Of a DNA stretch of 64,000 bases, positions 51,999-61,062 are shown piece after piece. The position numbers were made by a program, and so were the translations under genes. The notes under the pieces were generated by a model. That model did not search any database and was not told the DNA's origin. It saw only the letters and a list, made by a program, of their open reading frames with translations. Each line of letters opens with the position of its first letter. The stretch's first letter is position 1. This stretch comes from Chloroflexota bacterium (lineage in GTDB: Bacteria > Chloroflexota > Dehalococcoidia > GIF9 > UBA5629), in contig VGOP01000004.1 of assembly GCA_016875875.1 (NCBI GenBank), positions 62,001 to 126,000 of the forward strand. The letters are read 5' to 3'.

Positions 51999-52316
51999 CT
52001 AGCGGGTGCGTCCAACCTTGCCAAACATCTCGGCCAGCAAATGCTCTTTGTAGGTGGAGCCTATTTTCTGTCTGGTCAAAGACCACTGAGCATGGGCTGT
52101 CCACAAACCCAGCAGCAACCTCCTCCCCCTGATGAGCTGGCAGAAGATGCATAAATATAACATCCTTCTTAGCTAAAGACAATAACCGGGCATCGACCTG
52201 ATAGCGCGCGAAGGCTTTGCGACGTTTTTCAGCTTCAGTTTCAGCGCTTCGGCAATGTTTTTTTCAGTCTCCGCAGCGCTCAAATCGGCTACAGAAAGCA
52301 GATTCTTCGTCTTCAC
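51999..52316 (-). pseudogene. Degraded ornithine carbamoyltransferase (argF)
   Basis: From GTG 52316 (AGAGGGG upstream) the frame reads KTKNLLSVADLSAAE, the ornithine carbamoyltransferase N-terminus. After about 30 codons the frame changes, and the next frame reads [30 protein letters not shown] and [14 protein letters not shown], the enzyme's C-terminal region including its HLLPAH-type ornithine loop. About 200 central residues are deleted. An extra T near 52044 shifts the frame again; removing it restores [14 protein letters not shown] and a TAG at 51999. The gene is dead, by at least one deletion and one frameshift. Confidence 0.88.
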
Positions 52317-52398
52317 TTTAACCCCTCTTAAGGAATGAGCAATAGTATACCACGGCCGTCAACCTGTTATATAATGAACCTAATCACAGGAATTTAGG

Positions 52399-52544
52399 TG
52401 TCATTGCAAGGTGTCCCGAATGAAACGAGGGAACAGCCGTGGCAATCTCGCTCTCTTCCGTCATCGCGAGAGGCGTTAGCCCCGTGGCGATCTCGGGGTA
52501 GCTGAAAAAGGCTATGAGACTGCTTCGCCTCGCTCGCAATGACA
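52399..52544. repeat. Dispersed palindromic repeat, copy 4 (composite)
   Basis: Starts with TGTCATTGC and ends with GCAATGACA. It holds one left half (GTGGCAATCTCG), a second, internal left-type half (CGTCATCGCGAGAGGCG then GTGGCGATCTCG), and one right half (GAGACTGCTTCG then CGCTCGCAATGACA). This suggests nested or repeated insertion. It lies between the argF pseudogene and polA. Confidence 0.75.
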
Positions 52545-52588
52545 AAGGGGAAAATTAGTACCAAAGTTAGATTGGTTAGTTTAAAGAT

Positions 52589-55303
52589 ATGGCTCAATAC
52601 AGACCGCTGTTGCTGCTTTTTGATGGGAATGCTCTAGTACATCGAGCTTTCCACGCCATCCCTCCCCTAACAATCTCGAGAACCGGGGAAATGGTCAATG
52701 CCGTTCAAGGCTTTGCCAGTACCTTACTTAAGGTGCTAAATGAAATCAAGCCAACTCACTGGGCTATTGCCTTCGACCGTCCCACACCAACCTTCAGACA
52801 CGAAAAATTCGAGGACTACAAAGCTCAACGCCCCAAAACCCCCGAAGAGCTGGTCAGTCAAATAAAGCGAGTGCACCAGCTAGTAGATACCTTCCATATT
52901 CCCACCTTCGAAATCGATGGCTACGAAGCTGATGACGTTCTGGGTACTCTGAGCCTCCAGGCTAGCCAGCAAAACGTAGACACCCTCATCGTTACCGGCG
53001 ACAACGACATGCTGCAGGTCGTCTCACCGAGCACAAAGGTAATGTCTCCAAGACGAAGCTTCAGCGATACAGTAATCTACGATGAGACTGGCGTCGAGCA
53101 GAAATACGGCATATCTTCCAGTCAACTCACCGACTTCAAAGCTCTCACCGGCGACCCTTCAGACAACATTCCTGGCATCCCCGGCATCGGCGACAAGACA
53201 GCAGTCAAGCTGCTGCGACAATTCAACAGCCTTGAGGGAATATACACGCATATCGACGAAATAACACCTGAGAAGCTACAGGCGTTGCTCCGCGACCATA
53301 AAGACCGGGTTCTTCAAAACAAGGAACTGGCGACAATAGTTACCGATGTCCCCATAATCTTGAATCTGAATGCTTGCCAGGTCAGCAGATACGACAGACA
53401 TCAGGTAGTCGAGCTTTTCCGCGAACTGGGATTCGCCCAATTGCTATCCAGGCTGCCCGAGGAGATAGAAGGGACACCAACTGTAGCTCCTGGCAAACCC
53501 ATATCCAAAAAGGACTACCACATAATTGACAGCGACCAAGCGCTAGATAAGCTTATCACCCAGCTGCTAGCCGCCAAAGAATTCACCGTTGATGTAGAGA
53601 CTTCCAGCAAAGAAGTCATGGCTGCTGAGCTCGTCGGCATCTCGCTGTCATCAAAGCCGGGTGAAGCCTACTACATACCGCTGGGGCACCGTGGGCTAAG
53701 CCACATATCCCAGCTACCATTGTCTCAAGTCATTGCCAGGCTTAAGCCGGTGCTTGAAGACACCAAAATCCCCAAAATAGCACAAAACGGCAAATTTGAT
53801 ATGACGGTGCTCGCCGAATATGGGATAAGGCTTGAGAATCTTAGCTTCGATACCATGATTGCCGCCTATCTGCTGGGTGAAAAGTCCATCGGGCTTAAAG
53901 CACTGGCTTTCAATAAACTGGGAGTTGAGATGACACCCATCACCGACTTAATTGGCAAAGGAGCCAAGCAGCTCTCTATGGCGATGGCAACAATAGAACA
54001 GGTTACCGACTATGCCTGTGCCGATGCCGATATTACTCTAAGGCTTAAAAGCGTGCTCGACGCTGAGCTGCGAAAAGAAGGACTATGGCAACTTTTCAGC
54101 GAAGTGGAGATGCCCTTGGTACCAGTGCTGGTAGACATGGAAAGAAATGGGGTGGCTATAGACGTTGAGCTGCTGCGAGATATGTCTCACAGCCTGGGAA
54201 AGGAGATGCTCAGACTGGAAGCCGAGGTTTACAACAGCCTTGGCTACAGGTTCAACATAAACTCGTCGCAACAGTTGTCCAGAATCCTGTATGAGGAGAT
54301 AAGGCTTCCCAAGCCGCGCAAAACAAAAAGCGGCTATTCTACCGAAGCCTCAGCGCTTGAGGAGCTAAAGGGAACTCATCCTATAATTGAGCTTGTCCTA
54401 CAATACCGCCAGCTGGCTAAATTGAAGTCAACCTACACCGATGCTTTCCCTGCCTTAGTCAACCCTAAAACAGGCCGGCTCCATACAAGTTTCAACCAGA
54501 CAGGCACAACTACCGGCCGTCTTTCCTCCAGCGAGCCGAACATGCAGAACATCCCCATAAGGAGCGAGCTGGGTGGAAGAATAAGGCAAGCCATCATCGC
54601 CCAGCCGGGGTGGTATCTTCTATCCGCCGATTACTCCCAAATCGACCTCAGGGCATTGGCCCACATTTCACAGGACCAGGAGCTTATCGCCACCTTCCTC
54701 AGAGACGAAGACGTCCATACCGCCACCGCTTCCCGCGTCTTTAATGTCCCAACAGACAAGGTGATACCTGAGATGCGCCGTGTGGCCAAAACAGTCAACT
54801 TCGGCGTTATCTACGGCATGAGCGACTACGGTCTGGAGCAAGCTACAAGTTTCAGTCGGGAGGAGGCTGCCCAGTTCATAAGCGCTTATTTCGAGAAATA
54901 TCCCAGGGTCAAAGAATATATCGAAGCCACCAAGAGCCAGGCCAGAGAACTGGGTTATGTGCAGACAGTGATGGGCAGGCGCCGTTATATTCCTGAAATC
55001 AAGTCGCCAAACCGTCAGGTCAGAGAAGCTGCTGAGCGAATGGCGATAAATATGCCAGTGCAGGGCACTTCGGCTGATATAATCAAAATCGCCATGGTCA
55101 ACCTTCACCGCGAGATGGAAAAACAGAACTTGCGAAGCAAAATGAACCTTCAAGTGCACGATGAACTCCTCTTTGAAGTGCCGCCAGAGGAAACAGACCT
55201 GATGAAAGAACTAGTAGCTGAAATAATGCCTCAAGCCTTAAAGCTCAGCGTGCCCTTGAAGATAGACATCAAACTAGGCAAAAACTGGGCCGAGATGGGA
55301 TAA
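52589..55303 (+). CDS. polA: DNA polymerase I
   Basis: 904 residues in three domains: 5'-nuclease (about 1-290, with YEADDVLGTL and TGDPSDNIPGI), a proofreading 3'-5' exonuclease (about 310-480) with intact DVETSS, NGKFDMTVL and YACADAD acidic residues, and the polymerase with DYSQIDLR (motif A), RRVAKTVNFGVIYG (motif B) and VHDELLFE (motif C). Retained exonuclease residues indicate active proofreading. No strong ribosome site precedes the ATG. mutM follows after one base. Confidence 0.97.
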   Translation: MAQYRPLLLLFDGNALVHRAFHAIPPLTISRTGEMVNAVQGFASTLLKVLNEIKPTHWAIAFDRPTPTFRHEKFEDYKAQRPKTPEELVSQIKRVHQLVDTFHIPTFEIDGYEADDVLGTLSLQASQQNVDTLIVTGDNDMLQVVSPSTKVMSPRRSFSDTVIYDETGVEQKYGISSSQLTDFKALTGDPSDNIPGIPGIGDKTAVKLLRQFNSLEGIYTHIDEITPEKLQALLRDHKDRVLQNKELATIVTDVPIILNLNACQVSRYDRHQVVELFRELGFAQLLSRLPEEIEGTPTVAPGKPISKKDYHIIDSDQALDKLITQLLAAKEFTVDVETSSKEVMAAELVGISLSSKPGEAYYIPLGHRGLSHISQLPLSQVIARLKPVLEDTKIPKIAQNGKFDMTVLAEYGIRLENLSFDTMIAAYLLGEKSIGLKALAFNKLGVEMTPITDLIGKGAKQLSMAMATIEQVTDYACADADITLRLKSVLDAELRKEGLWQLFSEVEMPLVPVLVDMERNGVAIDVELLRDMSHSLGKEMLRLEAEVYNSLGYRFNINSSQQLSRILYEEIRLPKPRKTKSGYSTEASALEELKGTHPIIELVLQYRQLAKLKSTYTDAFPALVNPKTGRLHTSFNQTGTTTGRLSSSEPNMQNIPIRSELGGRIRQAIIAQPGWYLLSADYSQIDLRALAHISQDQELIATFLRDEDVHTATASRVFNVPTDKVIPEMRRVAKTVNFGVIYGMSDYGLEQATSFSREEAAQFISAYFEKYPRVKEYIEATKSQARELGYVQTVMGRRRYIPEIKSPNRQVREAAERMAINMPVQGTSADIIKIAMVNLHREMEKQNLRSKMNLQVHDELLFEVPPEETDLMKELVAEIMPQALKLSVPLKIDIKLGKNWAEMG

Positions 55304-55304
55304 G

Positions 55305-56114
55305 GTGCCTGAACTTCCCGAAGTCGAAACCATAAAGAACGAACTCTCTCCCCACATAATCGGATGGCGATTCACCGGCGCTACCGTCTGCGACGCTAAG
55401 ATGGTGCGCCAGCCTTCAGTTGAAGAGTTTCGCCGCAAACTCGTGGGGCAAAGGATAAACGGCCTTGAGCGCCGCGGCAAATATCTCCTCTTCCGCCTGT
55501 TCAGCGACAACGTGCTGATTATCCACCTCAAAATGTCCGGGGCTCTGCTGCTAAATCCAGAACAAGCCGACCGCTATACCAGAGTCATCTTCGACCTTGA
55601 TAACGGCAACCGGCTCATCTTCACCGATCGAAGGCGGCTAGGAGCCATCTGGCTGGTAGAAAATGAACAGGCTGTTACCGGCAAGCTCGGCCCTGAGCCA
55701 CTAGCCCCAGAATTCACCGCCGAGAGTCTAGCCGAACGACTGCACAAACGCCAGGCGCCGATAAAAGCCGTACTCCTCGACCAAGCTTTTATCGCCGGCA
55801 TTGGCAACATGTATGCCGATGAAGCTCTGTTTGCTGCCAGAATCCACCCACTGCGGAAAGCAAATAGCCTGTCACCTCAAGAAATCAAAAAGCTACACAA
55901 AGCCATCGTTGACGTCCTGCGGTCAGCCATCGACAGCAAAGGTGCCAGCGTTGACACCTATAAACTTCCCGATGGCGAACTTGGCACTGCACATTCAAAC
56001 TTCTGCGTGGCTCATCGCGGCGGCAAGCCATGCCCTATCTGTGGCACGCCCATCCAGCGCCTTGCCATCAGAAACCGTGGCAGCTACTTCTGCCCCAATT
56101 GCCAAAAGCTCTAG
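55305..56114 (+). CDS. mutM: Formamidopyrimidine-DNA glycosylase
   Basis: Removes 8-oxoguanine and cuts the DNA strand. The 269 residues begin PELPEVETI (Pro2 nucleophile, Glu3), carry the H2TH motif near GNMYADEALFAARIHP, and end in a four-cysteine zinc finger (CVAHRGG, CPICG, then CPNCQKL; ligands in the last 35 residues). GTG 55305 starts almost on the polA stop, so expression is coupled to polA, combining two repair enzymes. Confidence 0.95.
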   Translation: MPELPEVETIKNELSPHIIGWRFTGATVCDAKMVRQPSVEEFRRKLVGQRINGLERRGKYLLFRLFSDNVLIIHLKMSGALLLNPEQADRYTRVIFDLDNGNRLIFTDRRRLGAIWLVENEQAVTGKLGPEPLAPEFTAESLAERLHKRQAPIKAVLLDQAFIAGIGNMYADEALFAARIHPLRKANSLSPQEIKKLHKAIVDVLRSAIDSKGASVDTYKLPDGELGTAHSNFCVAHRGGKPCPICGTPIQRLAIRNRGSYFCPNCQKL

Positions 56115-56121
56115 ACAGACG

Positions 56122-56130
56122 TGTTATAAT
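56122..56130 (+). promoter_or_regulatory. Extended -10 promoter for the secreted repeat protein
   Basis: TGTTATAAT is a TG-n-TATAAT element just after mutM; no good -35 at 17 bases (TTGCCA at 56099 is 20 away). Start of transcription near 56137 would precede the short leader frame. Confidence 0.55.
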
Positions 56131-56161
56131 TGTATTATCGAGGATAAAGGAGGTGGGAGAT

Positions 56162-56188
56162 ATGAATGCATTAGAGCACAAACACTAG
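56162..56188 (+). CDS. Eight-residue leader peptide upstream of the secreted protein
   Basis: ATG 56162 opens an eight-codon frame (MNALEHKH, TAG at 56186-56188), preceded by AAAGGAGGTG, a near-perfect ribosome site 7 bases away. It is 37 bases ahead of the main GTG, which has its own AAAAGGAGGT. Peptide is probably without function itself, but translating it could tune the downstream gene. Could also be chance. Confidence 0.4.
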   Translation: MNALEHKH

Positions 56189-56225
56189 CCGTCTTATTAT
56201 TAACCGAACTCAAAAGGAGGTAAAT

Positions 56226-58625
56226 GTGAGAAAAGCGATTTTTATTTTCTTCGGTTTACTGCTTGCAGTGTCGATGTTCTCCTTCCCAGCAGACACGATA
56301 AGCGCCCAGACAATCACCACGCCACAGTTATCGTCATCTTCCCCAGCCGCTATGCAAGCAGGCGAAAAGGAATTAATAGATGACATTCTCAGAGAGCTTG
56401 ACCAGGCCCGGAAATTAACCAACGATAGTAATATTCAGGGCCAGATAGGTGTCATCAAAGAATGGGTCAAAAAGCTTCAGGCACTTATAGAGCGGGGTGA
56501 CACGAAGGCAGCTCTTGAAATCAAATATACAATAGCCAGGCGGCTGGAGTGGCTAATAAACCAATTGCCAACTGTTACGCCCGGTACAACTACCGCCGTC
56601 GCAGCTGTGCCAGCACCAAACCCTCTATATGATGAGCTGGTCAGAATTCGAGCCAAAATTGATAAGCTCATAGCGCTGGAAGAGCGAGAAATGCCAACCA
56701 TAACGCCATGGGAACCACCTGAAATCCAGCGCCCGCCGGAGATGGAAAAGCTGATTGTCTACTCAGCCAAGTTCCTCTGTGGGCCCGCCTTAGGTGGGGA
56801 AGGCGTTCAGTCCGGCTCATATTCCACAGCCATTAACGTACATAACCCGAATAACGACACCGTCTATGTGTTCAAGAAAGCTGTTATTGCCCAGCGAGAG
56901 GATGAAGCCAGAGGCAGAATCTCTGCTTTTCGAAAAGTCGCGCTAGGACCTGACGAGGCCATAGAGATTGACTGCATCGACATAGTCAGATTCTTTGGGG
57001 CTCAACAAGAAACTGGAGTAACTGCCCCCTCTCAGCAAACACAGACCTTGCTACAAACCACAAATGTTACGCCAATAAGTTCTGTGGTTAGGTTCATCAA
57101 AGGCTTCGTCGTCATCTACGCCACAGCGCCTTTGGATGTAGTCGGCGTTTATACTGGCAGCACACCCAATGGCTTCAGCCTTGATGTCGAACAAATTCCT
57201 CGCAGTACCATGGGAGTCCCTGTGCGCGTTCCAGAAGAACCTGAAGAAGAAGCCGAATGTCCCGCAGGATGTTACTGTATGACCAAGGACGAGGCCCTTG
57301 GTAAATTAGGGGCCAACGCTACTCTGTGCCAGGATGCACCATGCGATAAGGACGCCAGAGGAGTCCTCAGATATTGCTGGAAAGCCGGCGAGGAGGTTAA
57401 ATGCCCCGGGGGCTGCGTCTGCCTGACCAAGGATGATGCCTATAAGAGGTACGGACAAAACGCTACCCTCTGCCAAGATGCGCCATGCGATAAGGACGCC
57501 AGTGGAAACCCTCTATACTGCTGGAAACCGCCGGCCCAGGCTACCTGTCCGCAGGGATGCGTCTGCTTGACCAAGGATGACGCCTATAAACGATATGGAC
57601 AAAACGCTACCCTTTGCCAGGACGCGCCATGCGATAAGGATGCCAGTGGAAACCTCCTATATTGCTGGAAACCACCGGCCGAGGTTACCTGTCCGCAGGG
57701 ATGCTACTGTCTGACCAAAGCCGATGCCGACGGTCGGGGCTACACCACCCTGTGTCAGGACCAACCATGTGGATATGTCACCAGCGCCACAACTGCCACT
57801 ACAACTGCCGCCACAACCGCTGTGCAAACCCCTAAATATTGCTACAAACCGCCGGCTCAGGTTACCTGCCCCCAGGGATGCTATTGTCTAACCAAAGACG
57901 AGGCATACGCCAAATTGGGGGCCAACGCCACCATGTGTCAGGAACAGCCATGCGAATATGTTGCAGGTGCCACAGGTGCTGCGCAAATCGTGAGATATTG
58001 CTGGAAACCGCCGGCCGAGGTTACCTGCCCCCAAGGATGCTACTGTCTGACCAAAGCCGATGCCGACGGTCGGGGCTACACCACTCTCTGCCAGGACCAG
58101 CCGTGTGGGTATGTTGCAGGTGCGACAACAGCTATGCAAACCCCGAAATATTGCTACAAACCACCAGCTCAGGTCACCTGCCCACAGGGCTGCGTATGTG
58201 CCACCTTCGATGAGGCTAAGCAATACGGCTACGTTTACTGCCAGAACCAACAGATACAATGCGGCACCGGTAAGTATTGCTTCCAACGGGCAGTCACAGA
58301 GGTCAAACCCACACCAGCCAGAATACTAATTGACCCCGCTCAGGCTAGAAACGTTGTGGGTTCTCAGCATACCATCACGGTTGTTGTCTACGACACTAAC
58401 GGCAAGCCAATGGCGAACGTAAGGGTAAAAATCAGCCACACTGGTGCTAATAGCTTCGCCCCGATCGAGCTCACGACTGACGGCAATGGCAAGGCTAGCT
58501 ATAACTACACCGGCAAAAACACCGGCACCGATACCATCGTGGCTACTGTTGACAGTCTGTCAGCCAAAGCCACCAAGGAATGGTATAGACTGCCAACAAT
58601 AACCGTACCACCGACCCTCAAATGA
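56226..58625 (+). CDS. Secreted protein with seven six-cysteine repeats and Ig-like domain
   Basis: 799 residues. A signal peptide (about 1-28: basic start, hydrophobic core, then ISAQ), a helical Glu/Lys-rich segment (40-120), a beta-rich domain with INVHNPNNDTVYVFKKAV (200-320), seven tandem repeats (345-690; pattern CPxGCxC, then LCQ, PC and YC, six Cys each, separated by KPPA-type linkers), and a C-terminal Big-1-like domain (DPAQARNVVGSQHTITVVV to 795). GTG 56226 has AAAAGGAGGT upstream. No anchor motif is seen at the C-terminus, so it is exported or loosely attached. No family name for the repeats is known to me. Confidence 0.8.
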   Translation: MRKAIFIFFGLLLAVSMFSFPADTISAQTITTPQLSSSSPAAMQAGEKELIDDILRELDQARKLTNDSNIQGQIGVIKEWVKKLQALIERGDTKAALEIKYTIARRLEWLINQLPTVTPGTTTAVAAVPAPNPLYDELVRIRAKIDKLIALEEREMPTITPWEPPEIQRPPEMEKLIVYSAKFLCGPALGGEGVQSGSYSTAINVHNPNNDTVYVFKKAVIAQREDEARGRISAFRKVALGPDEAIEIDCIDIVRFFGAQQETGVTAPSQQTQTLLQTTNVTPISSVVRFIKGFVVIYATAPLDVVGVYTGSTPNGFSLDVEQIPRSTMGVPVRVPEEPEEEAECPAGCYCMTKDEALGKLGANATLCQDAPCDKDARGVLRYCWKAGEEVKCPGGCVCLTKDDAYKRYGQNATLCQDAPCDKDASGNPLYCWKPPAQATCPQGCVCLTKDDAYKRYGQNATLCQDAPCDKDASGNLLYCWKPPAEVTCPQGCYCLTKADADGRGYTTLCQDQPCGYVTSATTATTTAATTAVQTPKYCYKPPAQVTCPQGCYCLTKDEAYAKLGANATMCQEQPCEYVAGATGAAQIVRYCWKPPAEVTCPQGCYCLTKADADGRGYTTLCQDQPCGYVAGATTAMQTPKYCYKPPAQVTCPQGCVCATFDEAKQYGYVYCQNQQIQCGTGKYCFQRAVTEVKPTPARILIDPAQARNVVGSQHTITVVVYDTNGKPMANVRVKISHTGANSFAPIELTTDGNGKASYNYTGKNTGTDTIVATVDSLSAKATKEWYRLPTITVPPTLK
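57258..58290 (+). repeat. Seven tandem coding repeats (six Cys per unit)
   Basis: Units begin at CPAGCYC, CPGGCVC, CPQGCVC, CPQGCYC, CPQGCYC, CPQGCYC, CPQGCVC. The second and third units, and the fourth and sixth, are almost identical in DNA, showing recent duplication; the last is the most diverged. Two units carry Thr/Ala-rich inserts (ATTATTTAATT type) of unequal length, a sign of slippage. Confidence 0.85.
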
Positions 58626-58634
58626 AGCCCAAGC

Positions 58635-58669
58635 AGAGCTGGGGAGTTTTCTATGAGCTCCCCAGCTCT
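58635..58669. terminator. Hairpin between convergent genes
   Basis: AGAGCTGGGGAG (58635-58646) and CTCCCCAGCTCT (58658-58669) form a perfect 12 bp stem with an 11-base loop, 9 bases past the secreted-protein stop and 10 before the gltX stop. No strong T-tract on either side; probably a bidirectional terminator. Confidence 0.65.
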
Positions 58670-58678
58670 CACCTAAAT

Positions 58679-60124
58679 TCAAGAAGTCGAAAGCTTATCC
58701 AAAGCTGCTCTCAGCCGCTTAAGGCACAGCTCCCTACCCAGCACCTCCATGGTCTGAAACAAAGGCGGAGCTGCCGTTCTTCCCGTAACTGCTACACGCA
58801 GCAGGCCAAAGAATACGCTGGTCTTCAATTCACGCTCCTCAGCCAATGGCCGGAAAACAGCCTCTAGTGAAGCTGCGTCCCAATTCTTCAAATTATCCAT
58901 CTCGGCAACCGAAGCCTGGAGACTTTTAATCGCTTCAGCCTTCTCAATTTTACCCAAGAGCAGCCCTATATCATATTCCACTTCATCCGCAAAGAAAAAA
59001 TCGCTGAGCTGTGGCACTTCAGCCAGAGTTTTAGCTCTCTCTTGGACAAGAGGCACAATCTGACGGATATAGCCAATGTCGAATGGACGATTGATTTCCG
59101 CTGGCAAGTCCCTTTCCAAAAAAGGGGTAGCTCGCTGGGCAAATCTTTCTGCACTCAAACCCCGGAGATAAACCCCATTCATCCAATCGAGCTTATCTTT
59201 GTTAAACACGGCTGCAGTCCGGCTTATCCGCTCCAGCGAGAAATGCTTCACTATCTCTTCTCGTGTCAAAAGCTCCGTCTTATCATCCAACGACCAGCCA
59301 AGCAGAACTAGAAAGTTAAACATCGCTTCGGGCAAATAGCCCTGCTCTCGATATTCAGTGATGGCTGTAGCACCATGCCGCTTACTTAGCTTCGACCTAT
59401 CTGTCCCCAGAATCATAGGTAAATGGGCAAACTGAGGTGGCTGCCAACGCAGCGCCAGGTAAAGCAGAACATGACGAGGTGTGCTCGATAGCCACTCATC
59501 AGCTCTGAGAATATGGGAAATCTCCATAACATGGTCATCAACTATGTTGGCCAGATGATACGTAGGATAACCATCAGATTTAAGGAGAACGAAATCGTCC
59601 AAGGTGCTGTTTTCAAAGACTATCTGGCCACGAAGCAAATCATTGAAAGAGGTCTGGCCATCAAGGGATGACTTGAAACGCACCACAGGTATAATCCCGC
59701 TCGCCTCCATCTCAATCTTCTGTTTTTGTGTGAGGTTGCGACAGTGACGGTCATAGCCGGGTGGCTGCTTCCGCTTTATCTGCTCCTGACGCATTGACTC
59801 CAGCCGTTGGGGAGAACAGTAGCAATGGTAAGCAGACTCCTGCTTCAGCAACCTATCAGCCACCTCGCGGTAAAGCTCCAGCCGTTGTGATTGGAAATAG
59901 GGACCTTCATCCCAATCAAGCCCGAGCCAGCGCAGACTCTCCAAAATAATATCTGTAGCTCCATCCACTAGACGAGCCACATCGGTGTCCTCAATACGCA
60001 GAATAAAAAGGCCATTATTGTGACGGGCGAATAGCCAATTAAATAGAGCGGTCCTGATATTGCCAAGATGAGGATAGCCTGTTGGGCTTGGAGCGAAGCG
60101 AACACGCACCATAGTTTCAGACAT
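58679..60124 (-). CDS. gltX: Glutamyl-tRNA synthetase
   Basis: Class I synthetase, about 481 residues from ATG 60124. It has the HIGH-type motif APSPTGYPHLGN, and SKLSKRHG for KMSKS, plus the helical anticodon-binding C-terminus. Whether it also charges tRNA-Gln cannot be told from sequence. The start at 60124 overlaps the RDD gene end by 8 bases; ATG 60112 is another choice. The longer ATG 60145 would add seven poorly conserved residues. Confidence 0.95.
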   Translation of the reverse strand: MSETMVRVRFAPSPTGYPHLGNIRTALFNWLFARHNNGLFILRIEDTDVARLVDGATDIILESLRWLGLDWDEGPYFQSQRLELYREVADRLLKQESAYHCYCSPQRLESMRQEQIKRKQPPGYDRHCRNLTQKQKIEMEASGIIPVVRFKSSLDGQTSFNDLLRGQIVFENSTLDDFVLLKSDGYPTYHLANIVDDHVMEISHILRADEWLSSTPRHVLLYLALRWQPPQFAHLPMILGTDRSKLSKRHGATAITEYREQGYLPEAMFNFLVLLGWSLDDKTELLTREEIVKHFSLERISRTAAVFNKDKLDWMNGVYLRGLSAERFAQRATPFLERDLPAEINRPFDIGYIRQIVPLVQERAKTLAEVPQLSDFFFADEVEYDIGLLLGKIEKAEAIKSLQASVAEMDNLKNWDAASLEAVFRPLAEERELKTSVFFGLLRVAVTGRTAAPPLFQTMEVLGRELCLKRLRAALDKLSTS

Positions 60125-60575
60125 AGCTAGCCTGGCCCCGCGCATAAGGCCCCGTGAAAGACACCTGCCTTACCGGCAGTTTCACCACGTAGGTATCAGC
60201 AATCTTATCATGTATACCTTGCTTGCGGGCATCAAAGGCAACCCAGATAAAACCTACAAACAGAGTTACCACCGAGACAATGTATCCCAAGAAACGATAC
60301 AGCGCGCATTGTAATTTAACCGGAGAGCTGTCAGTCCGAATAACCTTTATCCCCACAGCCATCTTCCCCAGCGTCTGTCCCCGCCATACCCAAAAACCCA
60401 ACCAATAAGCAACCGATATTACTAGGCCGCTTGGCACCCAGATTACCGGAGAGGCAAAAACGCAGACAATAACGGCAACAATAAACCCTAAGACCAAAAG
60501 GTCAATAACACCTGCCCCGAGCCTAACCCAGAAACCAGCATACTCTAAGGCAAACTCTTTTGGCTTCTTCTCCAA
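60117..60575 (-). CDS. RDD-family membrane protein
   Basis: 152 residues, three membrane helices. Typical segments are EYAGFWVRLGAGVIDLLVLGF (Arg and Asp of the RDD signature), GQTLGKMAVGIKVI and DARKQGIHDKIADT (second Asp). Function of the family is mostly unknown, possibly transport. Its stop overlaps gltX start, so the two are co-transcribed. Confidence 0.88.
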   Translation of the reverse strand: MEKKPKEFALEYAGFWVRLGAGVIDLLVLGFIVAVIVCVFASPVIWVPSGLVISVAYWLGFWVWRGQTLGKMAVGIKVIRTDSSPVKLQCALYRFLGYIVSVVTLFVGFIWVAFDARKQGIHDKIADTYVVKLPVRQVSFTGPYARGQASYV

Positions 60576-60715
60576 CCCTCATTCCTTTTGAAAACGCTAG
60601 TCTTACTGCGCATTCTTGGATTCACTGAAGGCAACAAATCATCCCATAAGGCTTAAGTAATTAGAGAATATCCTGGAAAGATACAGGAAACGGTTAATAG
60701 ATTACTACCAAATCC

Positions 60716-60991
60716 TCATTTTTTGGTCAGGATACGGTACATGCCTTCAAGATCATTCAATCTTCGTCTGAGCCGCCCAGCTAGCTGTTCAGCCTGCTTC
60801 AAGGCATTCCTGACATCCTCCATATCGGTTTGGATTTTAAATAGTAACTCATTCCGCCGAACAGCGGAATCAGCTTCAAAGCTCTCCAAATCGCCGAATT
60901 CGCCTTTGCCACTTAATTGTGAAAGCAACTCACTATCACGCCCCATTTGACCTTTTTTAATCTGCTCAAAAGACTTATCAGCGCCCTTCAT
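60716..60991 (-). CDS. Small coiled-coil protein, function unknown
   Basis: 91 residues, charged. The C-terminal 45 (ELLFKIQTDMEDVRNALKQ..LAGRLRRRLNDLEGMYRI) are predicted to form one long amphipathic helix. GAGAGGTATTTAAAG precedes ATG. No family recognised. It lies alone between rluD and the RDD gene. Confidence 0.55.
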   Translation of the reverse strand: MKGADKSFEQIKKGQMGRDSELLSQLSGKGEFGDLESFEADSAVRRNELLFKIQTDMEDVRNALKQAEQLAGRLRRRLNDLEGMYRILTKK

Positions 60992-61062
60992 CTTTAAATA
61001 CCTCTCTTCAAATACAATTTAACACATTATCTATGCATTAGCAATAGGAAAAGGCAAGAATT

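Noticed and set aside
56226-58625. Repeat protein as a CRISPR or mobile element
   Set aside because: The repeats are in frame, encode conserved cysteines and follow a signal peptide, so they are coding repeats.
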